64,000 nt of DNA from Sedimenticola sp. (GTDB taxonomy: Bacteria > Pseudomonadota > Gammaproteobacteria > Chromatiales > Chromatiaceae), in the NCBI GenBank assembly GCA_002869585.1, contig PKUO01000052.1, positions 1 to 64,000 on the forward strand, given 5' to 3'. The notes under the pieces were generated by a model that saw only the letters and a list, made by a program, of their open reading frames with translations, did not search any database and was not told the DNA's origin. Positions 35,678-46,383 of the stretch are shown here, one piece after another. The position numbers and the translations under genes are program-made. Numbering within the stretch: the first letter of the stretch is position 1; every line of letters begins with the position of its first letter.

Positions 35678-36988
35678 ATTAGTGCGATTAACAAAGGCGA
35701 CCATCACCGCTGGCTGCATGGCGAGATACCCGCCTGGGTCAAGGCGGGCATCATCGACAGCGACCAGGCGGAGCAACTGCGTCAGCGCTACATCCTGGCC
35801 AAAGGCGTCGGCTGGGGACGGATTGTCCTGTCGAGCATTGGGGCCATCCTGGTCGGACTCGGGGTGATTCTGCTGTTTGCCTACAACTGGGAGGCGATGC
35901 CGAAGGCCGTGAAACTGGCCGTGGTGTTCGGCGCCCTGGCAGTGGCGCACATCGCCGGACTGCTGGTGAATCGCAAGGAGTCCAATCCGATTGCCGGCGA
36001 GGGACTGCATGCCCTCGGGACCATGCTGTTCGGGGCGGGCATCTGGCTGGTAGCCCAGATCTACCACATCGATGAGCACTACCCCAACGCCTTCATCTTG
36101 TGGGGGATGGGTGCGCTGCTGATGGCCTGGGCGCTGCCCTCGCTGACCCAGGCGCTGATGGCGGTGGCGCTGGTGATCGTCTGGCAACTGACCGAGGTGT
36201 TTGATTTTCGCCAGGCCCTGCATGGGGCACCCTGGATTCTGCTGCTGGGCGTCTTCCCGCTGATCTGGCGACTGCGTTCCCCAGTGCTGGCCGCGACGGC
36301 AACCTCGGCATTGATCGCCTCCCTGACCCTCTCGGCCTTTCGCGTCGATGAGGAGTTGTTTGCCCTGATCATCATCCTCACCAGTGCGCTGTTCATCGCC
36401 ATCGGCCGGTTGGTGGAACAGTACCCCAAACTGGCGCTGGCAGAGACTGGCCAGGCGTTCAGACAGCCCGCGCTACTCGCCTATTTTGGCATGCTTTACC
36501 TGCTGACCTTCCCCGACCTGGCCGGGGATCTGCTCAACCTCGATCTTTCCAGCACCTGGGCCAGGGCCTATCTGTTCGGGGCGTTGATTCCTGCCCTGGC
36601 AGCCTGGGGAATAGTGGTGCTGAACCGGCTCAGAACAGGCCAGCTGGGAGAGTCGATCTCTGACCTGGTGATTCTCGCCAGCCTGCTGTTGGTCATCATC
36701 TTCGCCGGCCTGGATATCGGCCACGGCAACTGGATGCTGTCGGCCCCCTTCAATCTTCTGCTGCTGGCCCAGGGGCTGTGGCTGATCATTGATGGTTCGC
36801 GCAAGGTGCACTCCCGCATGGTGGTTGCCGGCTGTCTGCTGCTGACACTGCTGGCGGTGAGCCGCTACCTCGATCTGTTTGACAGCCTGCTCAGCCGCGC
36901 CCTGGTGTTTTTCCTGATCGGCGGCGGCCTGTTCATGGTGGGCAATTTCTATAACCGCCAGAAGCAGCATAGCGGGAGGGGGGAATGA
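35678..36988 (+). CDS. DUF2157 membrane protein with no canonical start codon at its homologous N-terminus
   Basis: The frame opens right after the TAG of the TlpA-fusion gene and is in the same frame. It encodes a DUF2157-like N-terminal segment (RWLHGEIPAWVKAGIIDSDQ) followed by about ten membrane segments, beginning ILVGLGVILLFAYNWEAMPK. No ATG, GTG or TTG occurs in frame before a GTG at 35864, which lies inside the first membrane helix. Possible starts are ATT (35678 or 35687) or CTG (35714). Function of DUF2157 proteins is unknown; they regularly precede a GDYXXLXY-domain gene, as here. The end overlaps the next gene by 4 bases. The start position is uncertain. Confidence 0.75.
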   Translation: MSAINKGDHHRWLHGEIPAWVKAGIIDSDQAEQLRQRYILAKGVGWGRIVLSSIGAILVGLGVILLFAYNWEAMPKAVKLAVVFGALAVAHIAGLLVNRKESNPIAGEGLHALGTMLFGAGIWLVAQIYHIDEHYPNAFILWGMGALLMAWALPSLTQALMAVALVIVWQLTEVFDFRQALHGAPWILLLGVFPLIWRLRSPVLAATATSALIASLTLSAFRVDEELFALIIILTSALFIAIGRLVEQYPKLALAETGQAFRQPALLAYFGMLYLLTFPDLAGDLLNLDLSSTWARAYLFGALIPALAAWGIVVLNRLRTGQLGESISDLVILASLLLVIIFAGLDIGHGNWMLSAPFNLLLLAQGLWLIIDGSRKVHSRMVVAGCLLLTLLAVSRYLDLFDSLLSRALVFFLIGGGLFMVGNFYNRQKQHSGRGE

Positions 36989-37986
36989 AGCGCATCGTGC
37001 TCTATCTCGCCATCGCCTTCCAGGTGCTGGCCCTGGCATGGATCGCGGCCAAGCGCGAATGGATCGTGCAAACCGGCGAGACCGTCTATATCCGCAGCGC
37101 GCCCATCGACCCGCGCGACATCTTCCGGGGCGACTATGTAAGGCTCAACTACGAGGCCTCGACCTTTTCCAAAACCGAGCTGCGCGATGGCCTGCTTGAC
37201 GGGGAGGTCAACCGCGGCAGTCAGGTCTATGTACCCCTGGAGATCGATGCACGCGGCCTGGCGTCAGCCCAATATGTCACAGACCTGAAGCCTGACCATC
37301 CACCCTTTCTGCGCGGCTATGTGTTACATCATTGGCTGGGAGACGCTGGCCGCGCCACTCTTCAGGTTAAATACGGCATCGAACAGTACTTTGTCGAGCA
37401 GGGCAAGGGACTGGCGATCGAACAGCAGCGCGGTACGCGCAGCGGAATACAACAGCCGATGGAGATTGAACTGGCGCTCGACAGCCAGGGCACCGCCATT
37501 ATCAAGGGCTATCGCTGGAGCCCCCTGGGCATTGGCCTGGCGGTGAAGCGCGCGGTCGAGCGTGACCCCCTTGCCACTGAGCGCAGCGCTGTTCTGGAGC
37601 TGACCCTGCAGAATGCCTCCGACTCCCCACTGTCGATCGTGATGCTGCCCGATCTCTGCTCCTTTCAGCTGATATCGGTGAAAACCGCATCAATCCACAT
37701 CGAACACCGACGCCCGGAATGCGAGAGACTGACACCACGACCGGAGCACCTGCTCACCCTCGCACCCGAGGAGAGCCGCGCATTCACCTTTGATTTCAAC
37801 ACCGCACCCTGGCTGGTTAACTACAATAACCAGCCCACCTCCATAGGTACACTGAAGTGGGACCAGCGCTTCAGGCTCGTCTACCGCTCACCCCCCGCGG
37901 TTGACACCCTGATCAAGCCGGCAACCCATACCTGGCAGGGTGAGCTCCCATCGCGCGCCTTTCATGGTGGCGGTCAGATCGATTAG
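36985..37986 (+). CDS. GDYXXLXY-domain membrane-anchored protein
   Basis: The 333-residue protein has an N-terminal membrane segment (about residues 4-20) and the defining motif GDYVRLNY (near residue 50) after IRSAPIDPRDIFR. The first half (to about residue 185) is the GDYXXLXY domain. A second beta-rich region follows, without a motif I recognise. These proteins are of unknown function and typically follow a DUF2157 gene, with which this one overlaps by 4 bases (ATGA), so the two are translationally coupled and may form a membrane complex. It converges with the antiporter gene with a 14-base gap. Confidence 0.88.
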   Translation: MKRIVLYLAIAFQVLALAWIAAKREWIVQTGETVYIRSAPIDPRDIFRGDYVRLNYEASTFSKTELRDGLLDGEVNRGSQVYVPLEIDARGLASAQYVTDLKPDHPPFLRGYVLHHWLGDAGRATLQVKYGIEQYFVEQGKGLAIEQQRGTRSGIQQPMEIELALDSQGTAIIKGYRWSPLGIGLAVKRAVERDPLATERSAVLELTLQNASDSPLSIVMLPDLCSFQLISVKTASIHIEHRRPECERLTPRPEHLLTLAPEESRAFTFDFNTAPWLVNYNNQPTSIGTLKWDQRFRLVYRSPPAVDTLIKPATHTWQGELPSRAFHGGGQID

Positions 37987-38000
37987 GTAACAGCCGGGGC

Positions 38001-39695
38001 CTATTTCTTATCACCGATGACCGGGACGTAATCCTGGGCGCGTACGCCGCGCAACAGGGAATCGACATCGTCGTTGGTGACACCAAGCTGCCCCAGCACC
38101 ATGGCCGCAAGTCGCAGACTGCTCTCAACCGCCTCGGGATAGACCTCGGTGGCGCCAGCCCTGGTCAGTTGACTGGCAGCTTCCAGGTCGCGCGCGCGGG
38201 CGATCACCGGCACCCTGGGAAAATCGCTGCGAATATGGTGCATAGCACGCAGGGCGCTGGCCGGATTATCAATCGTCAGCACCACCAGCGAGGCGTCTTG
38301 CACCTGGACGGCGGCGAGCAGTGCCGGATCACCGATATCACCGTAGTAGACCGGGAATCCATCCGCCTTGCCGCGCATAACATGCACCGGGTTGGTATCG
38401 AGGGCGATAAATGGGATTTCACTGGCGTTGAGCAGCACCGCGATGGTGTGTCCAATACGCCCGTAACCGGCTATAACCACCCGGCGTGCGCCCTCCCCTG
38501 CCCGGCAATCCAGGGTCTGTGGCTGGCCCGGCTTGACACGCTTGGCGAGATGGTCACCGATACGCACCATCAGCGGGGTGAGCATCATGCTCACCGAGAT
38601 CACCCCGAGGGCGAGCATGAAGGTGGCGTCATCGATAACGCCGAGCACCTGGGCGGTACCGAACAGCACGAAGCCGAACTCGCCACTCTGGGCGAGCATG
38701 AAACTGATGCGGATGGCCGACGCATAGGGTATCCTAAAGACCAGGGCAAGAATAAACATGACCACCAGCTTGATCAGGATAATCACCGCCAGATGCTGGA
38801 CAAACAGCCAGGGTTGCGCACTCAGCGACTGAAAGTCGATCGACATGCCCACAGCGACGAAGAACAACCCCATCAACAGACCTTTGTAGGGTTCGATGTG
38901 GGCCTGAATCTGGTAATTGTAGCGGGAGCCGGAGAGCAGCATGCCCATCACAAAGGCCCCGAGGGCCATCGACAATCCGGCCCAATGCATGGCCCAGGCG
39001 GCGAAGAAGACCGTCAGCATCACCACCAAAGCGAATCCCTCGCGGTTGCCCTGGCGCATCATCCACTCAAGGGCGAACGGCACCAGGTAGCGCCCGAACC
39101 CCCATACCGCCAGCAGCATCGAGAGGATAATCAGTATCTGCTCCCAAAGTGGCACGGAGGAGATGTTGCTGGTTTCCGAGAGCAACGGCACCAGCGCCAG
39201 CAGGGGTACGATGGCCAGATCCTGCATCAGCAAAACCGAAAAAGTGGTGGAGCCGTGGCTACTGGCCATCTCGCCCCGCTCCTGAAGCAGTTGCATGACA
39301 AAGGCGGTGGATGAGAGCGCCATGGCCATGCCGATCAGCAGGGCCGTTTTCCAGGAGGGCTGGTAGAGTGAAATATAGATCGCAATGGCCAGACCCGAGA
39401 GCAACACCTGCAGGGTGCCAAGGCCAAACACATCGCGTCGCAGCGCCCAGAGACGCGCCGGTTTCATCTCAAGCCCGATCAGAAACAGCAGCATCACAAC
39501 GCCCAGTTCGGCGAAATGGCGCACATCCTCCACATGCTCGGTGACATGGGGACCCGGTGAGTGGGGGCCGACCACGATACCGGCCACCAGCATGCCGAGT
39601 ACGGAACCCAGACCAAGATGCCTGAACAGCGCGACCGAGAAGGACGCGACAGCGAGCAGCATCAGTGCTGATACGATAAAGCTGTCAAGATGCAT
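38001..39695 (-). CDS. CPA2-family monovalent cation/proton antiporter with TrkA-N domain
   Basis: The 564-residue protein has about twelve membrane segments (residues about 5-375), with GLGSVLGMLVAGIVVGP and MLLFLIGLEMKPARL typical of KefB/KefC-type transporters. A cytoplasmic TrkA-N domain follows with the NAD-binding motif VVIAGYGRIGHTIAVLL. The length and form resemble the KefB/YbaL group; such proteins exchange K+ or Na+ for protons. No clear TrkA-C domain follows. A Kef-type glutathione-gating partner (KefF/KefG) is not visible nearby. It follows thiC in the same direction after 59 bases and may be read through from it. Confidence 0.9.
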   Translation of the reverse strand: MHLDSFIVSALMLLAVASFSVALFRHLGLGSVLGMLVAGIVVGPHSPGPHVTEHVEDVRHFAELGVVMLLFLIGLEMKPARLWALRRDVFGLGTLQVLLSGLAIAIYISLYQPSWKTALLIGMAMALSSTAFVMQLLQERGEMASSHGSTTFSVLLMQDLAIVPLLALVPLLSETSNISSVPLWEQILIILSMLLAVWGFGRYLVPFALEWMMRQGNREGFALVVMLTVFFAAWAMHWAGLSMALGAFVMGMLLSGSRYNYQIQAHIEPYKGLLMGLFFVAVGMSIDFQSLSAQPWLFVQHLAVIILIKLVVMFILALVFRIPYASAIRISFMLAQSGEFGFVLFGTAQVLGVIDDATFMLALGVISVSMMLTPLMVRIGDHLAKRVKPGQPQTLDCRAGEGARRVVIAGYGRIGHTIAVLLNASEIPFIALDTNPVHVMRGKADGFPVYYGDIGDPALLAAVQVQDASLVVLTIDNPASALRAMHHIRSDFPRVPVIARARDLEAASQLTRAGATEVYPEAVESSLRLAAMVLGQLGVTNDDVDSLLRGVRAQDYVPVIGDKK

Positions 39696-39754
39696 CGGCC
39701 GTTAACCCGCCTGTGTCTGCGAATGGCTGCCGATGTCGCGCGGCAGCGTTAAGT

Positions 39755-41593
<1,839 letters not shown>

Positions 41594-41669
41594 CTATTCG
41601 GAGAGCTTTGACGTTTGGGCAATGAATTCCTCGGGGATAGCGCTCATCTGTTTCTCCAGTTGCTAACAG

Positions 41670-41760
41670 GGGAAGCGCGCGTAGCGGTCGCTTCCCTACA
41701 CCGGCATTACCCGGATCAGGTTCAAAGGGACTCTCTCAGCCCGAAAGGGCACCCCCAGCT
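41670..41760 (-). promoter_or_regulatory. TPP (THI-box) riboswitch with anti-P1 expression platform
   Basis: On the minus strand the conserved core is present: GGGGTGCCC, then CTGAGA, then ACCTGATC and GGGTAATGCC ending in GTAGGGAAGC. It lies 23-113 bases before the thiC ATG at 41647. The aptamer's 3' end GGGAAGCG (41689-41696) can also pair with CGCTTCCC (41670-41677), giving an alternative hairpin that competes with helix P1 near the ribosome-binding site, a translational or Rho-type switch. No T-run follows. The remaining stretch 41794-42072 holds no gene I can support. Confidence 0.95.
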
Positions 41761-41764
41761 AAAG

Positions 41765-41793
41765 ATTACAACCTGGTCACCGCACTCCTGCAA
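41765..41793 (-). promoter_or_regulatory. Putative thiC promoter
   Basis: On the minus strand TTGCAG (41788-41793) and TGTAAT (41765-41770, five of six to consensus) are spaced by 17 bases. The predicted start near 41758 coincides with the first bases of the riboswitch, which supports the call. Confidence 0.6.
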
Positions 41794-42072
41794 ACCTACC
41801 TGAAACCCACTGTCCGGTGGATTTCTTCAGCAATATGAAAGCAGGTATTCGCCTCTCCGTTTCCGAGAGGGATTTATATATCGAATCACCATTTGGCAAG
41901 TATCAGGTCTTCTACCATTCTAACAAACTCCACTGGAATTTCCCCACTCATTTAGTCAGGGCTTTAGCGCTTTATCCGCCCTGGATTTTCAGCCAAAGGC
42001 TTGCCTGACGCGCCCAAACTGCGTAGGCTACGGGGTTGTTTCTGAACCAGATTTATACGACCGGGGAACCAG

Positions 42073-42735
42073 ATGATCTCTGCCAATCTTGACCAAGCAC
42101 GCTTCAACATGGTTCATCAGCAGATCCGCACTTGGGAAGTGGTGGATCAGCGCGTCATCGACCTGCTTGATGAGCTGCCGCGTGACCACTTTGTCCCTGA
42201 TGCGTACAAAAACCTGGCCTACTCGGATACCGAGATCCCGATAGGCAATGGACAGCATATGATGGCGCCGAAGATCGAGGCGAAACTGTTGCAGGCACTC
42301 AACATCCAGGCCTCTGACCTGATTCTTGAGATCGGCACCGGCAGCGGCTTCCTGACCGCCTGCCTGGCTAAACTCGGCAGCCGGGTCATCAGTCTCGAGA
42401 TCGATGACAGCTTTATTCCCAGCGCACAGGCAAAACTTGACGGGCAGGGCATCAAAAACGCGGAAATCCGCCATCTGGATGGGCTCGCCGCTGCAGCTGA
42501 AGGCGCTCCTTTTGACGTGATTGCCGTTACCGGCTCACTCCCCCAGATAAACGATATCCTCAAGCAGCAGCTGAAGGTGGGCGGCAGGATGTTCATCGTC
42601 ACCGGCGAATCCCCGGTCATGGAGGCGCAACTGGTGACCCGGGTGGGCGATGATGACTGGCGCACCGAAGGGCTGTTTGAAACCGAGCTGGCCGTACTGA
42701 CCAACGCACCGCATAAATCCAGATTCAGCTTCTGA
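42073..42735 (+). CDS. Protein-L-isoaspartate O-methyltransferase family protein
   Basis: The 220-residue protein has the PIMT-type N-terminal region (MVHQQIRTWEVVDQRVIDLL, LPRDHFVPDAYK), the motif DTEIPIGNGQHMMAPKI, and the SAM-binding LEIGTGSGFLTACLAKLG. PIMT repairs isoaspartyl residues in aged proteins. This form, with IPIGNGQHM in place of the usual LPIGYGQTIS, belongs to the divergent PIMT-like group often found next to rhodanese or tolC and waaA genes. It may not act on isoaspartate. It converges with waaA, and a perfect 12-bp hairpin spans their 3' ends. Confidence 0.85.
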   Translation: MISANLDQARFNMVHQQIRTWEVVDQRVIDLLDELPRDHFVPDAYKNLAYSDTEIPIGNGQHMMAPKIEAKLLQALNIQASDLILEIGTGSGFLTACLAKLGSRVISLEIDDSFIPSAQAKLDGQGIKNAEIRHLDGLAAAAEGAPFDVIAVTGSLPQINDILKQQLKVGGRMFIVTGESPVMEAQLVTRVGDDDWRTEGLFETELAVLTNAPHKSRFSF

Positions 42736-42743
42736 TCAAACGA

Positions 42744-42776
42744 CAGGTATCAGGCAGATTATGCGCCTGATACCTG
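42744..42776. terminator. Perfect inverted repeat at the pcm-waaA convergent junction
   Basis: Arms CAGGTATCAGGC (42744-42755) and GCCTGATACCTG (42765-42776) form a 12-bp perfect stem with a 9-base loop, overlapping the waaA stop codon. There is no strong T-run on either side, so it may act by RNA structure or as a 3' stabiliser rather than as a classic terminator. Confidence 0.55.
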
Positions 42777-44036
42777 CCCGTCCAACAACTCCTTTATCAG
42801 TTCAACCAGCCTTTCCAGAGCACCCTTGTTGGCTTCGACGACCCGCAGGGCATTCTCGCCAATCCGGGTGCGCTCGCTGGCATCGCTGAACCAGCGAACC
42901 AGAACCTCGGCAAGCGCCTGCGTGTTGGCGATCTGAACCGCGGCATTTTCTGCCAGCAACAAACGGCTGATCACTGAGAAGTTGAACATATGGGGCCCAA
43001 ACAACACGGGCACACCCAGCGCCGCTGGCTCCAGCACGTTGTGTCCGCCTGTCGAGACCAGACTACCACCCACAAAGGCGGCATCCGCGGTGGCATAGAA
43101 CAGCATCAACTCACCCATGGTATCGCCCAGCAGCACCGTCTTATCCAGACCGCAATGATCCATCGAGTAGCGCTTCGCCACGCTAAAACCCTGCTGAACA
43201 CAAAGCGCATGAACACGTTCGAAGCGCTCCGGGTGGCGCGGCACGAGCACCAGCAGCGCCTCGGTATGGGCCAGGAGAATTCTATTATGGGCCGCGAGAA
43301 TCTGCTCCTCCTCACCCTCATGGGTGCTGGCAGCCACCCAGATCGGCCGGTGCCCCCAGCTGCGACGCAGGACCTCTGCCTGCTCATGCAGGCTGGCGTT
43401 GAGCTTGATATCGAATTTGATACTGCCGGTTACCCGCACCCGGTCATGTGGCACGCCCAGACCAAGAAACCGCTCGGCATCCACCGGCGCCTGGGCGGCG
43501 ATCAGGCCGATCTTGCCGAAAATCTCCCGGGTAAAACTCCCCAGACGGGCATATCCCCTGGCAGACTTTTCTGACAAGCGGGCATTGGCCAGCAAGGTTG
43601 GGATGTTATTCCGGTGACACTCCTCGATCAGATTAGGCCAGATTTCGGTCTCAACCATCACCAGCATCAGCGGCCGGACCCGGCTCAGAAAACCACGGAT
43701 TGCCAGCGGGATATCGTATGGGAAATAGACATGAAACACGCTCTCCCCGAACAGGGCCCGCACGCGCTCGGAACCGGTGGGTGTAGTGGTGGTAACCACA
43801 ACCGGTGTGTGCGGATATTGATCAAGAAGCCAGCGGATCATGGGCTCCGCCGCCTGGGCCTCACCCACAGAGACAGCATGTACCCAGATACTCCGATCAG
43901 CCGCCAGAGATGGAAAAATCCCGAAGCGCTCACTGATGCGCAGTCGATAATCGGGATTTCTCAGGCTTTTCCAGAGGATTCGCAATAGGATCAGCGGAAG
44001 GCCCAGATAGATCAGGATTGTGTAGAGTCTTCTCAT
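42759..44036 (-). CDS. waaA: 3-deoxy-D-manno-octulosonic acid (Kdo) transferase
   Basis: WaaA adds Kdo residues to lipid IVA at the inner membrane, the last step before LPS core assembly. The 425-residue protein has an N-terminal membrane anchor (YTILIYLGLPLILLRILW), the catalytic-acid region WVHAVSVGEAQAAEPMI, the motif VETEIWPNLI, and the C-terminal donor-binding region TGGHNVLEPAALGVPVLFGPHM. The family and reaction are clear; how many Kdo residues it adds is not. It is the last gene of the leftward surface-polysaccharide cluster. Its gap to the preceding GT2/epimerase gene is 47 bases, so it may be co-transcribed. Confidence 0.95.
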   Translation of the reverse strand: MRRLYTILIYLGLPLILLRILWKSLRNPDYRLRISERFGIFPSLAADRSIWVHAVSVGEAQAAEPMIRWLLDQYPHTPVVVTTTTPTGSERVRALFGESVFHVYFPYDIPLAIRGFLSRVRPLMLVMVETEIWPNLIEECHRNNIPTLLANARLSEKSARGYARLGSFTREIFGKIGLIAAQAPVDAERFLGLGVPHDRVRVTGSIKFDIKLNASLHEQAEVLRRSWGHRPIWVAASTHEGEEEQILAAHNRILLAHTEALLVLVPRHPERFERVHALCVQQGFSVAKRYSMDHCGLDKTVLLGDTMGELMLFYATADAAFVGGSLVSTGGHNVLEPAALGVPVLFGPHMFNFSVISRLLLAENAAVQIANTQALAEVLVRWFSDASERTRIGENALRVVEANKGALERLVELIKELLDGQVSGA

Positions 44037-44083
44037 TGCACCCAGGGCTCAAACCTCGAAGAAGCCGACAGCCTGCGAAGATA

Positions 44084-46033
44084 TCAGTCTCCGGAACCCT
44101 GCCGATACTGTGAAACCATAGTCGGTAATGCTGACTCGAGATTATAACAGGCTTGAAAGCCTATCTCTTCGGCGAACGCCGAACCGTCATACTCTGCAGA
44201 TCCGCTGATCTTATCCAGAAGCGCGGTGTTGATTGGAAAAGGACGTTTGAATACCCGGGCATAGGCATCACCCGCCCTAGCTGCAGCACGCAGAATCAAA
44301 ACCGGGATATATAAAGATGACGGCGCCTTGCCCAGAGCCGCCCGTATGGAAAGGTAGATTCGTCTCGAACTATAGCTCTCTCCATCTGTAACCACGAAAA
44401 CCCGTCCGCTGGTTTTCTCGCTACATGCTGACTGGATCAGTGCCGTCACTGCGTCATCACGATGAATCATTGAGCGGCGATTGTGGAATTCCGGTATGGC
44501 AGGAAACCGCCCCCGGTCGATAGCAGTCATCATCCTGAAGATATTGCCACGTTTGACAGAACCGTAGATCACTGGGAAGCGCAGCACTGAAACTTTCAGA
44601 TCTGAATCTTCTGCAGCATCGAGCAACAACTGTTCTGCCTGGAGTTTTGCCCGTCCGTAATTATTTAGCTCTGAAAAATCATCGGCTGCACGAACCGTGC
44701 TGGCAAAGACTACTTGCCCAACACCTGCGGTTTTGGCTGACTGCAGGAGATTGCGCGTGCCCGTAACTGTTACATCAAAATGCCTATCATCCTCTTCAAC
44801 ACCCTCATACTCGTGGGGCATCGAGTAGCTGGCCAGGTGAAATATGGTATCCACTCCGGCACAGGCCTGATCAAGCCCATCCCCAGTAGTCAGATCCCCG
44901 TGAAAAACACTCACTTCAGAAGCATCTGATAATTCAGCAGTCTCTCTGTCCTGTCTGGTTAAAAGAGAAACCTTCGCTCCCACCTGAAGCAATGCATCAA
45001 CCAATCGCCTGCCAACAAAACCGGTTGCGCCCGTTACCAGGACTGAACGGCCCGCCAGGCATTTTGGCCAAATCTCATCATAATCGAGTGTTGTTAGTTC
45101 TCCGACATCCAAGGTTGCATTCTTTGTTTGCCTGGTAAATAGGGTAAGTGAACGCTTAGCAATACTAGACGACGCGACCAGGAGAAACCGGGCGGCAATA
45201 CCCACCCTGACCAACCAGCCCAGATAAACAGGATTCTGTTTGGCCAGAAACTTATCGTAGTAGCGAATCATCCCTCGATGCTTGTGCCACTCAACACGAA
45301 CCGGTCTGCTACTGCTGCAGGTTCCTTTATAGTGGGTAACCGTTACATCGGGAACAAAAAGGATCTTCCAGCCCTTATCCTGAAATCGTTTACAGTAGTC
45401 AAGGTCTTCACAATGCAGAAAGTAACTTTCATCCATCAACCCAACATCATCAATTGCACTCTTACGCAAAAGCATGAAAGCGCCTGATATCGCCTCCACC
45501 TCTACAGGATGATCCGGCAAAGGTTGGTTATTGAGATCAATGGCCTTGCTATGAGTAAATTTACGCAGATTGAATGAGCGAAGAAGACCTGACATTGGTG
45601 TAGGCAACTGTCTTCTGCAACCTGCCTGCTCGGTGCCATCTTCATTAAGAATCCGGCAACCCGCCATGCCTGCTTCAGGATGCTGATTCATCACATTCAG
45701 CATTTTCGACAGGGTATCTGGCTGTACGACACAATCGGGGTTGAGTAGCAGGATAAAATCCCCGGATGCCTGTTTGATTGCTATGTTGTTGGCTTTGGAG
45801 AAGCCTAAGTTTAAGTGGTTATCAAGATACTGGATTGTTGATTCTGACGCATGCCGGTAAGAGCACTGGCGCAGGAGTGACTTCAAATGATAGAAGCTGC
45901 CATCGATAGAATCGTTATCGCATAGAAATAGCTCTATTGAAATGTTAGAGCTTAATACCGCCTCAACGGCATTCGCTAGAAATGATCCACCGTTAAAGTT
46001 CACACTAATAACGGAAACTTCTGAATCACTCAT
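44084..46033 (-). CDS. Fusion of a GT2 glycosyltransferase with an NAD-dependent sugar epimerase/dehydratase
   Basis: The 649-residue protein joins two enzymes. Residues about 1-250 form a GT-A family 2 glycosyltransferase of the rhamnosyltransferase kind (VISVNFNGGSFLANAV, FLCDNDSIDGS, LLLNPDCVV, and HCEDLDYCKR). A hydrophobic linker (about 268-290) follows, then an extended SDR (about 328-649) with GATGFVGRRL (335 on) and the active-site pair in NYGRAKLQAE (Tyr, Lys). Glycosyltransferase and nucleotide-sugar processing on one chain is unusual and suggests channelling of the donor sugar. It works in the O-antigen or capsule cluster. The DUF3144 gene lies 51 bases upstream. Confidence 0.9.
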   Translation of the reverse strand: MSDSEVSVISVNFNGGSFLANAVEAVLSSNISIELFLCDNDSIDGSFYHLKSLLRQCSYRHASESTIQYLDNHLNLGFSKANNIAIKQASGDFILLLNPDCVVQPDTLSKMLNVMNQHPEAGMAGCRILNEDGTEQAGCRRQLPTPMSGLLRSFNLRKFTHSKAIDLNNQPLPDHPVEVEAISGAFMLLRKSAIDDVGLMDESYFLHCEDLDYCKRFQDKGWKILFVPDVTVTHYKGTCSSSRPVRVEWHKHRGMIRYYDKFLAKQNPVYLGWLVRVGIAARFLLVASSSIAKRSLTLFTRQTKNATLDVGELTTLDYDEIWPKCLAGRSVLVTGATGFVGRRLVDALLQVGAKVSLLTRQDRETAELSDASEVSVFHGDLTTGDGLDQACAGVDTIFHLASYSMPHEYEGVEEDDRHFDVTVTGTRNLLQSAKTAGVGQVVFASTVRAADDFSELNNYGRAKLQAEQLLLDAAEDSDLKVSVLRFPVIYGSVKRGNIFRMMTAIDRGRFPAIPEFHNRRSMIHRDDAVTALIQSACSEKTSGRVFVVTDGESYSSRRIYLSIRAALGKAPSSLYIPVLILRAAARAGDAYARVFKRPFPINTALLDKISGSAEYDGSAFAEEIGFQACYNLESALPTMVSQYRQGSGD

Positions 46034-46084
46034 AGATGCTGTTTTCCAGGCTTATTATCTTGTATGGGACATGAATATTTACTG

Positions 46085-46360
46085 CTAATCCTTACCTTCC
46101 GGATTAAGCTGTTGCTTTTTTAATTGTTGAATATTTACCAGATTATTCCGATAAAGTGCTGTTACCTTATCAATACCACCCTCTTTCAAATAACCTTCAT
46201 TTCCGGATGTTGCATATGTTGCATAAGTGCAAGAGGCTGACATTAATGCCGCATTTATAATTTTTACATCCTTACCTTCATCTTTCATCTTGTTGGCAAG
46301 GTTAACAAAACGCTTGGCTAAATTTGTAAACTCCACCATTTTCTCATCTTGTTTTGACAT
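46085..46360 (-). CDS. DUF3144 family small protein
   Basis: The 91-residue protein reads as an all-helical soluble protein: EFTNLAKRFVNLANKM, then NAALMSASCTYATYATSGNEG, then ALYRNNLVNIQQLKKQQ. The pattern resembles DUF3144 proteins, small cytoplasmic proteins of unknown function. It is placed between two large glycosyltransferase genes with gaps of 51 and 23 bases, so it is probably translated from the same messenger. It lacks any catalytic motif. A role as a small partner of the glycosyltransferases is only a contextual possibility. Confidence 0.7.
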   Translation of the reverse strand: MSKQDEKMVEFTNLAKRFVNLANKMKDEGKDVKIINAALMSASCTYATYATSGNEGYLKEGGIDKVTALYRNNLVNIQQLKKQQLNPEGKD

Positions 46361-46383
46361 ATATATTTCCTGTATTTGTGCAT

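Noticed and set aside
41817-42008. A 63-codon plus-strand frame between the thiC promoter and pcm
   Set aside because: No ribosome-binding site, no family resemblance, and it overlaps the region upstream of thiC; it is probably chance in AT-rich spacer.
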